Positions 7,508 to 16,353 of a stretch of DNA of 16,756 bases are shown here, in pieces. The stretch is from Flavobacteriaceae bacterium UBA2540 (GTDB taxonomy: Bacteria; Bacteroidota; Bacteroidia; Flavobacteriales; Flavobacteriaceae). The notes below the pieces were generated by a model. The model was not told the origin of the DNA and did not search any database. It saw only the letters and a program-made list of their open reading frames with translations. Every line of letters starts with the position of its first letter. Position 1 is the first letter of the stretch. The DNA lies in the NCBI GenBank assembly GCA_002340765.1, contig DDMS01000014.1, positions 1 to 16,756 of the forward strand, read 5' to 3'. A program made the position numbers and the translations under genes.

Positions 7508-7539
7508 CAAATTTACATTTATTTCTTAATAAAAATCAA
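7508..7539 (-). promoter_or_regulatory. Candidate promoter of fur-like-purA
   Basis: On the - strand TTG (7537-7539) is followed after 21 bases by TAAATTTG (7508-7515), fitting the Bacteroidota pattern TTG-N17-23-TAnnTTTG. Transcription would start about 15-20 bases before the fur-like ATG at 7487. This would let the fur-like and purA genes be expressed apart from relA/spoT, whose stop codon is at 7560. Confidence 0.5.
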
Positions 7540-7559
7540 TTTATATGTAGGAATGATAT

Positions 7560-9797
7560 TTACATTCTATTAATACGTTTTACATTTTTAACGCCATCAA
7601 CTTTTTGAATACTTTTGATTAATTTATTCAATTGCGAACTGTTTTTTACGCTTAATGATATTTTTCCGTCAAAAACACCTTCATTTCCAGCAATATTAAT
7701 GCTATAAATAAAAACTCCAATATTGTTGGAAATTACTCTAGTTACGTTATTTACAATTCCTGATTTGTCAACACCATCAATATTTAAAATCACTTTAAAA
7801 TCTTGTTTTGTTGAGTCAATCCACTTTGCAGAAATAATTCTGTAAGCATAATTTGATTGCAATGAAATTGCATTTGGGCAATTTTTTTTATGAACTTTAA
7901 TGCCTTCATTGATAGTTACAAAACCAAAAACTTTATCTCCAGGAATTGGATTACAACATTTTGATATTTTATAATCGAGTTTTTCTTCTTCTTTCCCAAA
8001 AACTATTGAATCAAATTTATCTGTGATTTCGTCGGAATCTTCAATAACTTCTTTGTGAATTTTTGAAGTTTTTCTGCGTAATTTAGACTTAAAGAAGTTT
8101 AAGAAAGTACTGTTTCTTTGACCAATAAACGCTTTTAATTGGGTATTATCAATAGCACCATTTCCAAATCTATAAAACAAATCAAAACTCGTTTTTAATT
8201 TGAAATAGGTAACCAATTCATTGATTGTCTTTTCGTTAAAAGGAATTTTTAGATGTCGTAATTTTCTTGATAAAACTTCTTTTCCTTCCTCGGCAATTTT
8301 CTTTTCTTCTTCTTTTAAAGCGACTCTAATTTTGGTTTTTGCTCTTGCAGTAATCACAAAATCCAACCATCTTACATTAGGTTTGTTGATTGATGTAGTA
8401 ATCACTTCAATTTGATCACCACTGTTTAATCGATGACTTAATGGTACCAATTTTCCATTTACTTTTGCACCTCTACATTTTAGTCCAATATCTGTGTGAA
8501 TAGAAAAAGCAAAATCAAGTGCAGTTGCGTCTTTTGGTAATGATTTTAACTGACCTTTTGGCGTAAAAACATAGATTTCTTTTGAATATAAATTCAACTT
8601 GAATTCCTCCACAAAATCTACAGCACTCAAACTTTGATTTTCTAATGATTCTTTTAATTTATTCAACCAATTTTCCAAACCACTTTCATGGTCATTCCCT
8701 TGTTTGTATTTAAAATGTGCTGCATACCCTTTTTCTGCAATTTCATTCATTCTTTCCGAACGAATCTGAACTTCAACCCATTGAGCATCAGGACCAATTA
8801 CAGTTATATGAAGTGCCTCATAACCTGTGGTTTTTGGTTGAGATATCCAATCTCTTAAACGTGAAGGATTGGATTTAAAATAATCTGTGACAATTGAATA
8901 AATTTTCCATGCTTCAAATTTTTCATCTTCCAAGGTAGGTTTATAAATAATTCTGATGGCAAACTTGTCATAGACTTCTTCAAAAGTCACGTTTTGGCTC
9001 AACATTTTCCTTCGGATAGAGAAAATAGATTTGAATCGTCCTTTAATTTCGTAAGAAAAATTTTCTTTGTCTAAACCTGTTTTTAATGTATTTGTAAATC
9101 GCTCTAAATAATTTTGTTGGTCCCCTTTACTTTCTTTTATTCTCGAAACAATTCCGTTATAAACCTCTAGTTCTGTGTATTTTAAACCTAAATCTTCTAA
9201 CTCGTTTTTTATGTTATACAAACCCAATCTATGAGCCAAAGGTGCATAAATGTACAACGTTTCAGAAGCAATTTTCAGCTGTTTGTCTTCAGACATTGCA
9301 TTCATAGTTTGCATATTATGCAATCTGTCAGCAATTTTTATTAGAATTACACGAACATCATCATTTAAAGTTAGTAGCATTTTTCTGAAATTCTCTGCTT
9401 GGATTGATGCATCTTGCTCTTTATTCAAACGGGAAATTTTGGTCAATCCATCAACAATTCTTGCAATTGTTTCACCAAATTGCTGTTCAATATCTACCAA
9501 TGTATAATGCGTATCTTCAACCACATCATGCAACAAAGCTGCTGCAATAGAAACTGAGCCCAAACCAATTTCTTTTGCAACTATTTTTGCAACTGCAATT
9601 GAATGAAAAATATAAGGTTCGCCAGTTTTTCTTCGCTGTTTTGAATGTGCATCCAAAGTAACATCAAAAGCTTTTCTGATGAGTTCTTTGTCCTCTTTTG
9701 ACAAAACTTCATAGGTTCCCTTTAGCAAATCTTTATAGCGATTTGCAATTTCTTTATTTTCCTCCTCTAAGGTTGCTGTATATTGCATGAAATGCAT
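7560..9797 (-). CDS. Bifunctional (p)ppGpp synthetase/hydrolase (RelA/SpoT)
   Basis: A 745-residue long RSH protein that makes and degrades the alarmone (p)ppGpp. The N-terminal HD hydrolase domain is intact: His65, the His90-Asp91 pair in LLHDVVEDT, and Asp157 in IADRLHNM. The synthetase domain follows with GRFKSIFSIRRK (about 253-264), Asp277 in VYDKFAIRII and Glu342 in VEVQIR, so both activities are expected. The regulatory half contains a TGS domain (about 405-465, EIYVFTPKG), a helical region, a zinc-finger-type motif with Cys614, Cys615, His636 and Cys640, and a C-terminal ACT domain (about 668-740). Translation may start at the ATG at 9797 or at residue 4 (ATG at 9788); I cannot decide between them. 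It lies 59 bases after the M48 gene and 72 before the fur-like gene. Bacteroidota usually carry one such bifunctional enzyme. Confidence 0.97.
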   Translation of the reverse strand: MHFMQYTATLEEENKEIANRYKDLLKGTYEVLSKEDKELIRKAFDVTLDAHSKQRRKTGEPYIFHSIAVAKIVAKEIGLGSVSIAAALLHDVVEDTHYTLVDIEQQFGETIARIVDGLTKISRLNKEQDASIQAENFRKMLLTLNDDVRVILIKIADRLHNMQTMNAMSEDKQLKIASETLYIYAPLAHRLGLYNIKNELEDLGLKYTELEVYNGIVSRIKESKGDQQNYLERFTNTLKTGLDKENFSYEIKGRFKSIFSIRRKMLSQNVTFEEVYDKFAIRIIYKPTLEDEKFEAWKIYSIVTDYFKSNPSRLRDWISQPKTTGYEALHITVIGPDAQWVEVQIRSERMNEIAEKGYAAHFKYKQGNDHESGLENWLNKLKESLENQSLSAVDFVEEFKLNLYSKEIYVFTPKGQLKSLPKDATALDFAFSIHTDIGLKCRGAKVNGKLVPLSHRLNSGDQIEVITTSINKPNVRWLDFVITARAKTKIRVALKEEEKKIAEEGKEVLSRKLRHLKIPFNEKTINELVTYFKLKTSFDLFYRFGNGAIDNTQLKAFIGQRNSTFLNFFKSKLRRKTSKIHKEVIEDSDEITDKFDSIVFGKEEEKLDYKISKCCNPIPGDKVFGFVTINEGIKVHKKNCPNAISLQSNYAYRIISAKWIDSTKQDFKVILNIDGVDKSGIVNNVTRVISNNIGVFIYSINIAGNEGVFDGKISLSVKNSSQLNKLIKSIQKVDGVKNVKRINRM

Positions 9798-9856
9798 TAT
9801 GTGATTTTTTTTGAATCAATAGTGAAATTAATAATAAGAAATTTAAAAAACAACAA

Positions 9857-11089
9857 TTAAGCTCCTAAATTTTTGATTCTTTGTAATAACGTAGGGTGAG
9901 AATAATTTACAAACACATACACAGGATGGGGCGTTAAATTACTCAAACTATTTTTTGATAATTTTTTGAGAGAAGAAATTAAAAAGTCTCCATTAAAAGT
10001 TGTTTTTGCAAAATTATCTGCTTGATATTCAAATTTCCTTGACATATAATTCATGAATAAACCAGTGACTTCTGAAATTGGGGAATATAAAATTCCGAAA
10101 GCAATAAATCCAATATGGAAACTAGGATTTTGAACACTCAATGCATTTGACAAAAGAGGAGAACTGATAAAAAACGATAAAACATACAACATAAAACCTG
10201 TCAAAAGCATGGAAACGGTCAAGTTAAAAATAATGTGTTTTTTCTTATAATGACCAATTTCATGTGCCAAAACAGCCACTATTTCATTGGTTTCTAATTC
10301 GTTGATTAAAGTGTCATACAAAGTAATTCTTTTTTGAGAACCAAAACCTGAAAAATAAGCATTTGCTTTAGTAGAACGTTTTGAACCATCAATTACAAAT
10401 ATTGCATCGAGTTTAAAGCCAACTTTTTGAGCATATTTTTCTATTTCTGATTTTAATTGACCTGAAGCCAAAGGGATTTGTTTGTTGAAAATTGGCACAA
10501 TAAATTTTGCGTAAAAAAGATTCAAAAAGATTGAAAAAGCGATGACTAAAATCCAAGCGTATATCCAAAAATCTCCTCCAAAATATTCGTAAAAGTAAAC
10601 TATTACTGATAAAATTCCTACTCCTAGAAAAATACTCATCAACCAACTTTTCACTTTGTCAAGCCAAAAAGTTTTGTGAGTCGTTTTGTTAAATCCAAAC
10701 TTTTCTTCAATCACAAATGTTTTGTAATAGGAGAAAGGAGTTGTCAAAATATCAGAACCCAACAAAATAATTACGAAGAAAATAAGCGCTATAAAAATGG
10801 GATTGTTTGTAAACGAATTTGCAAGATCATCCACATATCTGAAACCTTTTACAAAAAAGAAAAACAACGTTAAAATTATTGAAAATAAAGAAGTTATATT
10901 TGAAAACTTTTCATTTTCTTTCTTGTACTCTTGAGATTTTTTATAAGCTCCTTCATCATAAACATCAGCTAACTCTTTTGGAATTTTGTCATCAAAATGT
11001 TTCGAATTTAAACAATCAAGCACTTTGTTGACAATAAACTCTAACACTAAAATAGTGATAATAATGTAAAATAAAATATTAGAATTCAT
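9857..11089 (-). CDS. M48 family membrane metalloprotease (Ste24/CAAX-protease-like)
   Basis: Integral membrane zinc protease of 410 residues. I place the start at the ATG at 11089, 4 bases after the methyltransferase stop codon; a longer reading would overlap that gene and add 22 polar residues before the first membrane helix. Several hydrophobic helices (about residues 6-20, 65-80, 94-112, 150-165, 175-195 and 290-310) surround the catalytic region. The zinc motif HEIGH gives His276, Glu277 and His280, and the third ligand is Glu354 in FEYQAD, with Asp358 of the M48 EYxAD pattern. A Ste24-like NAYFSGFG-KRITLYDTL block precedes it, and the C-terminus carries the SHPTLLQRIKNL segment typical of the family. 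Bacteria lack the yeast a-factor substrate, so the role is probably membrane protein quality control (inference). Confidence 0.93.
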   Translation of the reverse strand: MNSNILFYIIITILVLEFIVNKVLDCLNSKHFDDKIPKELADVYDEGAYKKSQEYKKENEKFSNITSLFSIILTLFFFFVKGFRYVDDLANSFTNNPIFIALIFFVIILLGSDILTTPFSYYKTFVIEEKFGFNKTTHKTFWLDKVKSWLMSIFLGVGILSVIVYFYEYFGGDFWIYAWILVIAFSIFLNLFYAKFIVPIFNKQIPLASGQLKSEIEKYAQKVGFKLDAIFVIDGSKRSTKANAYFSGFGSQKRITLYDTLINELETNEIVAVLAHEIGHYKKKHIIFNLTVSMLLTGFMLYVLSFFISSPLLSNALSVQNPSFHIGFIAFGILYSPISEVTGLFMNYMSRKFEYQADNFAKTTFNGDFLISSLKKLSKNSLSNLTPHPVYVFVNYSHPTLLQRIKNLGA

Positions 11090-11093
11090 GATT

Positions 11094-11879
11094 TTAGTGG
11101 CTTTTTCTTTGTCTTTTTGCTTCAAATAAAATAATGGCTGCAGCAACAGAAACATTCATTGAATCTATCTGCCCATGCATTGGAATATTGATGTTTTGAG
11201 TAGCGTTATCTCGCCAAATTTCTGTCAAACCAGTATCTTCAGTTCCCACAACAATGGCTGCTGATTTTGTGTAATTTTCTTTGTGATATTCGTTTGAATT
11301 TTGCAAAGTTGCCGCAAAAATCTGAACGTTATTTTCTTTCAAAAAAACGATAATTTCTTCTGAAGTTCCAATGGCAATCTGATTTGTAAAAATGCACCCT
11401 ACACTTGAACGAATGATATTTGGATTGTAAATATCACTTTTTGGTGATGCAATAAAAAAAGCATCAATGTTTGCAGCATCTGAAGTTCGTAAAAGGGCAC
11501 CAATATTTCCCGGCTTTTCAATGCCTTCTGCCACTAATATCAAGGAATTTTTAGTGAGTTTACATTTTGAAAGTGAGAGGTTTTTTGTTTTAGCAACAGC
11601 AATTGTTCCTTCAGTGGAAGACCTGTAAGCCACTTTGTGATAAACGTCTTGTGAAATTTCAATCAGTTCTGAAGTTGGAAAATAAGCCAAAAAATTGGAA
11701 TCTATTTTATCAGCAACAAATAGGAGTGAAGTGATTTCGTAATTTCCTTTCAAAGCCATTTCAATTTCTTTTTTTCCTTCAATCAAAAAAAGTCCTTGAC
11801 TTTTGCGTTCACGGGCTTTTTCTTGCAATTTAAGAATATTTTTTATGAATGGATTTTGGATGCTGGTTATTTGTTTCAT
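11094..11879 (-). CDS. TrmH/SpoU-family RNA 2'-O-ribose methyltransferase
   Basis: A 261-residue SPOUT methyltransferase that uses S-adenosylmethionine to methylate a ribose 2'-OH in rRNA or tRNA; the target base is not decidable here. An N-terminal RNA-substrate-binding domain (about 1-95) precedes the knotted catalytic domain. Motif 1 is EKPGNIGALLRTSDAA (Asn125, Arg131). Motif 2 is VVGTEDTGL (Glu214), where most relatives read GSEGxGL. Motif 3 is IPMHGQIDSMNVSVAAAI (Ser240, Asn242). It is the first gene of a probable long - strand operon running through the M48 protease towards relA/spoT. The ATG at 11879 is supported by the family N-terminus and by a promoter element ending 5 bases before it, which suggests a leaderless or nearly leaderless transcript. 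Confidence 0.95.
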   Translation of the reverse strand: MKQITSIQNPFIKNILKLQEKARERKSQGLFLIEGKKEIEMALKGNYEITSLLFVADKIDSNFLAYFPTSELIEISQDVYHKVAYRSSTEGTIAVAKTKNLSLSKCKLTKNSLILVAEGIEKPGNIGALLRTSDAANIDAFFIASPKSDIYNPNIIRSSVGCIFTNQIAIGTSEEIIVFLKENNVQIFAATLQNSNEYHKENYTKSAAIVVGTEDTGLTEIWRDNATQNINIPMHGQIDSMNVSVAAAIILFEAKRQRKSH

Positions 11880-11884
11880 TATTG

Positions 11885-11892
11885 CAAAGATA
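11885..11892 (-). promoter_or_regulatory. -7 promoter element close to the methyltransferase start
   Basis: On the - strand the octamer TATCTTTG, an exact TAnnTTTG match and a common form in Bacteroidota, ends 5 bases before the ATG at 11879. Transcription would start at or next to the start codon. A -33 TTG at the right distance is not clear. It lies just downstream of the terminator that ends the amidohydrolase operon, which fits a new transcription unit starting here. Confidence 0.5.
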
Positions 11893-11941
11893 CTTGTTTT
11901 ATTAGGTTTAAAATTAGAGCCTTTTTAGAATTTTTACAAAC

Positions 11942-11971
11942 AAAAAAAGCCCTATTAACAGGACTTTTTTT
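11942..11971 (-). terminator. Intrinsic terminator of the amidohydrolase operon
   Basis: A 12-base-pair stem with arms at 11942-11953 and 11960-11971 around a 6-base loop, with one G-T pair on the - strand. Its core is AGTCCT against AGGGCT, flanked by runs of seven A and seven T. On the - strand it lies 17 bases after the stop codon of the smaller amidohydrolase and ends in a U-run. The flanking A-run makes it able to work in both directions. Confidence 0.85.
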
Positions 11972-11987
11972 GAGTCAATTTTATAAT

Positions 11988-13286
11988 TTACTCCGCTTTA
12001 AATTTGTTAGAATATCTTTTCCAAAGTGTGGTTTGATGAGTTTCTAAACTTATCTTTCTGCCTTGAATGTATGCATCAGAAATTTGATTGGTTCTCATAT
12101 CCAAAGCGTCTCCATCAGAGATAAAAAGTGTAGCATCTTTACCAACTTCAAGTGTTCCTGCGAAAGCATCAATTCCTAATATTTTAGCAGCATCACCAGT
12201 TATCATTTGAACTGCTTTTTCTTTTTCAACCCCAAATGCAGCAAAAGTTCCTGCATAAAACGGCAAGTTTCTTGTGTTCATTCTGTCCATTTGACCTTCC
12301 ATTCCTATACCTACCAAAACACCCTTCTCAATCAAATTTTTTGCAATAGTATAAGTATCATCATACGCATCATCTTCACTATTTGGATTTCTGTGGGGTC
12401 TGCTTAGAATTACTGGAATATTATTACTTATTAATAAATCTGTTACTTTTTCAGCCCCTTCACCTCTAACAATTACCAAATTTTTGATACCTAATTCTTT
12501 GCTAATATTAATAGCATCTGTAATTTCTTTTTGACCATTTACGTGAATGTACAATTTTTGAGAACCATCAAACAGTCCTTTTGTTGCTGCAAGAGGTAGG
12601 TGTTTTATATCAGATTTTACAGAATTATAATGTTTTGCATCTGTCAAAAAAGAGTTGATTTTATCAATATTCTTTGGATACTCAGAATTTGGTTTTAGCG
12701 CAGGGTCTTCTCCCAACCACCATCTCCCAGAGGTAAAGCTTCCTGGCCAATTTAAATGAATAGCGTCATCTGTTTTAATGCTTGCATCTTCAAAATTCCA
12801 TGCGTCTAATTGAACAATGGATGAAGTTCCAGAAATAGCACCTCCTTTTGGGGTAATTTGCGCCATCAAAACGCCATTTGGCCTCATAGATTCAACCAAT
12901 TTACTCTCAGCATTATACGCAATTAAACTGCGAACATGTGGATTCATGATCCCAATTTCGCTTTCATCATCACTTGCTTTTACAGCATCAATCTCTACCA
13001 AACCTAAAGTAGCATCCAATGCAATAAAACCTGGATAAATGTGTTTTCCTTCTGCTTTGATAGTTGTTCCCATTCTGGCAATTTTCGTCATTGCACTCCC
13101 TACAAAAGTGATTTTTCCATCAGCAAACATGATCAACGAATTTTCGATAATTTTTCCATTTCCCAAATGTGCTGTTGCGCCTTCAATCGAAAAAGCAGTT
13201 ATTTGCTTTGACGCTGGTGTTTGCTGTGCTAAGATATTTCCTACAAAAGCAAAAATTAGCAGTGTTTTAAATATATTTTTCATCAT
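11988..13286 (-). CDS. Secreted amidohydrolase-like protein lacking the HxH metal motif
   Basis: A 432-residue exported protein with a signal peptide (about residues 1-20, cleavage near ILAQ-Q). The flanking beta-sandwich signature of amidohydrolases is present (GKIIENSLIMFADGKITFVG at 44-63, and a C-terminal block TLEVGKDATLFI near 378-389), with the IYPGFI strand in between. In active members that strand leads into DxHxH. Here the sequence is PGFIALDATLG, so the two histidines are replaced by Asp91 and Thr93. A barrel histidine in KLYIHVNG (His248) remains, but a full metal site is not evident. It is probably inactive on its own or has changed chemistry. It starts 3 bases after the stop codon of the larger homologue (a second in-frame ATG follows at 13283), so the two are translated from one message, and they may form a complex (inference). 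Confidence 0.85.
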   Translation of the reverse strand: MMKNIFKTLLIFAFVGNILAQQTPASKQITAFSIEGATAHLGNGKIIENSLIMFADGKITFVGSAMTKIARMGTTIKAEGKHIYPGFIALDATLGLVEIDAVKASDDESEIGIMNPHVRSLIAYNAESKLVESMRPNGVLMAQITPKGGAISGTSSIVQLDAWNFEDASIKTDDAIHLNWPGSFTSGRWWLGEDPALKPNSEYPKNIDKINSFLTDAKHYNSVKSDIKHLPLAATKGLFDGSQKLYIHVNGQKEITDAINISKELGIKNLVIVRGEGAEKVTDLLISNNIPVILSRPHRNPNSEDDAYDDTYTIAKNLIEKGVLVGIGMEGQMDRMNTRNLPFYAGTFAAFGVEKEKAVQMITGDAAKILGIDAFAGTLEVGKDATLFISDGDALDMRTNQISDAYIQGRKISLETHQTTLWKRYSNKFKAE

Positions 13287-13289
13287 TTT

Positions 13290-16247
13290 TTAACTTTTAA
13301 GTTCTTCTAAAGTATCACAGTGAAAATTACGATCTTCACGTTTCACAGGCACTTGCGTTTTTGCACCACCCATTTTTTCTTTTAACATCATATTTATGAT
13401 TTTGCCTTTCTCTTCTTTGATTGCCTCACGCTTTTCTAAATCTTCTTTCAAATCAAAAAATACTTTTCCTTCAATAATTGTTTTTTCAACTTTTGCATAA
13501 ATGGACATGGGATGATTATTCCACAAAACAACATCTGCTTCTTTTCCTTCTTTGATACTTCCCACTTTATCGTCAATATGTAACAATTTTGCTGGATTTA
13601 TGGTAACCATTTTCCAAGCTTCCAATTCTGACATTCCTCCGTATTTTACTGTTTTTGCAGCTTCTTGGTTCAATCTTCTTGACACTTCTCGGTCATCAGA
13701 ATTGATAGCAACTGTTACTCCAGCATTGTGCATAATAGCAGCATTGTAAGGAATTGCATCAATTACTTCATATTTATAAGCCCACCAATCTGAAAAAGTA
13801 GAACCACCAACTCCATGTTTTGCCATTTTGTCTGCTACTTTATATCCTTCTAAAATATGCGTAAACGTGTTGATTTTAAAATTGAATTTTTCAGCAACTT
13901 TTATCAACATATTGATTTCTGATTGTACATATGAATGACAAGAAATAAAACGTTCGCCGTTTAAAATTTCTAACAACGTTTCCATTTCAATATCTTTTCT
14001 GAAAGGTTGTCCACTTTTTTTCAAGGTTTCATATTCTTTAGCTCTGGTAAAATAATCTACAAAAACCTGTTCAACACCCATTCTTGATTGTGGAAAACGA
14101 GTACCATTCGTACTTCTGGATTGTTTTACATTTTCTCCCAAAGCAAATTTGATGAACTTTGGAGAGTTGTTATAGATCATATTTTCAGCATTTTCTCCCC
14201 ATTTGAGTTTGATGATGGCTGAACGTCCTCCAATTGGATTTGCAGAACCATGCAAAATCTGAGCAGTGGTGGTTCCTCCTGAAATATTTCTATAAATATT
14301 GATGTCTGTTGGATCAACCACATCTTCAATGGTAACTTCCGCAGAGGAATTATGAGCACCTTCATTAACGGCTGATGTAGCAATATGCGAATGCTCGTCA
14401 ATGATTCCGGCTGTTAAATGTTTGCCTGTTCCATCTATTTCTACAATACCTTTCACAGAAAGATTTTTACCAATTTTAGCAATTTTTCCGTCTTTTAATA
14501 AAACGTCGGTGTTTTCTAAAATCCCTTCATCTTCACTAGTCCAAACAGTAACGTTTTTAATTAAAATCGATTCAGATTTTGGTTGTGTATAATTTCCAAA
14601 TCCTACATTTGGGAAACTCACAGGCATCACTACAATTTCTTTGTCTGATGATTTTTCGTCTTTCTTTTTTGCTTCTTCTTTAGCTACTTTTTTACTTGCA
14701 GACCAAGAAGTTTTGTTGCCTTTGGTATCAAAAGCACTTCCTTCCATCACATTGGCAGCATTTATAATTTTTCCCATCAAACGAGTGTAACCTTCATCAT
14801 CCAAAGTGATTTCAATCCAATCGTTTTGAAAAGAGAATTTTGAAGAGATTTTTTTGTCTTCTAATTTGATAGTTCCTGCTTGTTTTGCACCTTTTCCAGT
14901 AATAGAAAAATCGTAGTTTTTTCCATTTACAGCCAACATATAATCACCTGTAATATCTTTAATATTCATATCATTAATGATATTTTGTTCTCCTTGAACC
15001 CAATTTTCGTGAATGGTACTTGATGCATCAAAAACATCACCTGAAGTGATTATAAAATTCGCAAAACTTCCCTTGTTTAAATTTCCAAGACTAGAATTTC
15101 CAATTATTTTTGCAGGAATCGTTGTCAATGAAGCCAAAGCTGCTTTTTTATCAAAACCATATTCAATAGCTTTTTGTAAGTTTTTATGAAAATTAGCTAA
15201 TGATTTTAATTTGTGAGTAGTCAATGCAAAAGTCACTTTATTTTTTTCTAAAGTCAGTAAATTTGAAGGATCTTGATTCCATCTACGCATATCTCTTAGC
15301 GAAATTTGTTCAGCCAATAAATGGTTTGAAACATCGTAAGGACTTGTAAAATCAATAGGAATAATGAAAGTGGCATTTGTTTTTTTGATGTCGTTAATGC
15401 GTTCAAATTCATCTCCTGAACCAACAATTGTATATTGAATTCCGAATTCATCTCCCACTTTATCAGCTCTAACTGCATCTAAATGATCACCAGTTTCAAA
15501 AATTTGAACCAAATTTTTATTCTGATTTAGCACTTCTAAAGCAAAATCTTTATTTTTCATATTTCCTTTTGCATACCAATTAGCATCTAAATATACCTGA
15601 CGTAACAAAGCCATTGCGCCCATTTTTGAGGATGGATAAAGCTGTTTTGATTGCACACTTTTTGAAAAAGATAAATATTGAGCCGATTTTATATTTAAAA
15701 TTCGGTAAGCATTTGTGGTATTTGGATTTAAGGCAACCAACAAACCATTTCCGCGAATAATTCCATCTTGTAAATGGGTATTTACAGTTCCAAAACCTGC
15801 TTCTAATAATTCTTTCGTTTTTTTGTCATCAAACTTAAAATCTTCAATAGGGTTAGTTTCTGGACGAATGTGATCGTTCCAATAATAACCTTCTCTTTCA
15901 GCTTCATATTGAGTTGTTCTAGAGTTTGATGGAGTTGATTTTGGTTTTGCAATTCCAAAATCGGAATACAAGTCAATAAAAGAAGGATAAATTGTTTTGT
16001 CTTTTAAATCAATGATTTTTGCGCCTTCAGGAATTTTTACAGATTTTCCAACTTCAGCAACTTTTCCGTCTTTCACTAAAAGAGTACTGTTTTGGATAAT
16101 TAGATCTGGTGTGACATAAATAGTCGCATTTATAAAAGCAATTAAATTGCTTTTTGTGGTTTTTACTCCTGAATTTGTTGGAAAATAATCTTGGGCTTTT
16201 ACCAAAGAAATTGACAAGAAAAAGAGTACAAAAAGTAGTTTTTTCAT
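13290..16247 (-). CDS. Large secreted double-domain amidohydrolase
   Basis: A 985-residue exported protein made of two amidohydrolase-like halves. I set the start at the ATG at 16247, where a strong signal peptide begins (MKKLLFVLFFLSISLVKAQ); an upstream in-frame ATG would add 12 residues in front of it. The N-terminal half (about 30-430) has the family's flanking strands, but its HxH position reads PSFIDLYSDFG, with Tyr94 and Asp96 replacing the histidines. A middle region (about 440-555) with a lysine/glutamate-rich linker follows. The C-terminal half (about 560-935) keeps a plausible metal site: His619 and His621 in DEHSH, His771 in SCHS, His797 in FTHIL and Asp851 or Asp852 in NSDD, so it is probably the active domain. 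Its substrate is unknown; the closest general resemblance is to imidazolonepropionase-like and prolidase-like periplasmic hydrolases. The smaller homologue follows after 3 bases. A 7 of 8 match to the -7 element (TAAATTTA) lies in the 106 bases upstream. Confidence 0.9.
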   Translation of the reverse strand: MKKLLFVLFFLSISLVKAQDYFPTNSGVKTTKSNLIAFINATIYVTPDLIIQNSTLLVKDGKVAEVGKSVKIPEGAKIIDLKDKTIYPSFIDLYSDFGIAKPKSTPSNSRTTQYEAEREGYYWNDHIRPETNPIEDFKFDDKKTKELLEAGFGTVNTHLQDGIIRGNGLLVALNPNTTNAYRILNIKSAQYLSFSKSVQSKQLYPSSKMGAMALLRQVYLDANWYAKGNMKNKDFALEVLNQNKNLVQIFETGDHLDAVRADKVGDEFGIQYTIVGSGDEFERINDIKKTNATFIIPIDFTSPYDVSNHLLAEQISLRDMRRWNQDPSNLLTLEKNKVTFALTTHKLKSLANFHKNLQKAIEYGFDKKAALASLTTIPAKIIGNSSLGNLNKGSFANFIITSGDVFDASSTIHENWVQGEQNIINDMNIKDITGDYMLAVNGKNYDFSITGKGAKQAGTIKLEDKKISSKFSFQNDWIEITLDDEGYTRLMGKIINAANVMEGSAFDTKGNKTSWSASKKVAKEEAKKKDEKSSDKEIVVMPVSFPNVGFGNYTQPKSESILIKNVTVWTSEDEGILENTDVLLKDGKIAKIGKNLSVKGIVEIDGTGKHLTAGIIDEHSHIATSAVNEGAHNSSAEVTIEDVVDPTDINIYRNISGGTTTAQILHGSANPIGGRSAIIKLKWGENAENMIYNNSPKFIKFALGENVKQSRSTNGTRFPQSRMGVEQVFVDYFTRAKEYETLKKSGQPFRKDIEMETLLEILNGERFISCHSYVQSEINMLIKVAEKFNFKINTFTHILEGYKVADKMAKHGVGGSTFSDWWAYKYEVIDAIPYNAAIMHNAGVTVAINSDDREVSRRLNQEAAKTVKYGGMSELEAWKMVTINPAKLLHIDDKVGSIKEGKEADVVLWNNHPMSIYAKVEKTIIEGKVFFDLKEDLEKREAIKEEKGKIINMMLKEKMGGAKTQVPVKREDRNFHCDTLEELKS

Positions 16248-16353
16248 AAATGTTTGAGTTATGTAAATTATTTTGAATTGCACCTAAATTTATCGAGTTG
16301 TTTTTGGTTAAAAGGATTTTAAATTCACTTTAACATAAATTTAAGAAAATAGA

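Noticed and set aside
9784..9796. TGCAT-GAA-ATGCA palindrome at the relA/spoT start
   Set aside because: It lies within the first codons and is explained by two nearby ATG codons; no second copy is seen that would suggest an operator.
11087..11155. Longer start for the M48 protease, 22 residues upstream
   Set aside because: It would overlap the end of the methyltransferase gene and put polar residues in front of the first membrane helix. The ATG at 11089 gives a 4-base spacing typical of operons.
16319..16344. TTAAATT / AATTTAA inverted repeat after the DUF3810 gene
   Set aside because: A seven-pair A+T-only stem with a 12-base loop and no U-run is expected by chance in sequence this AT-rich.
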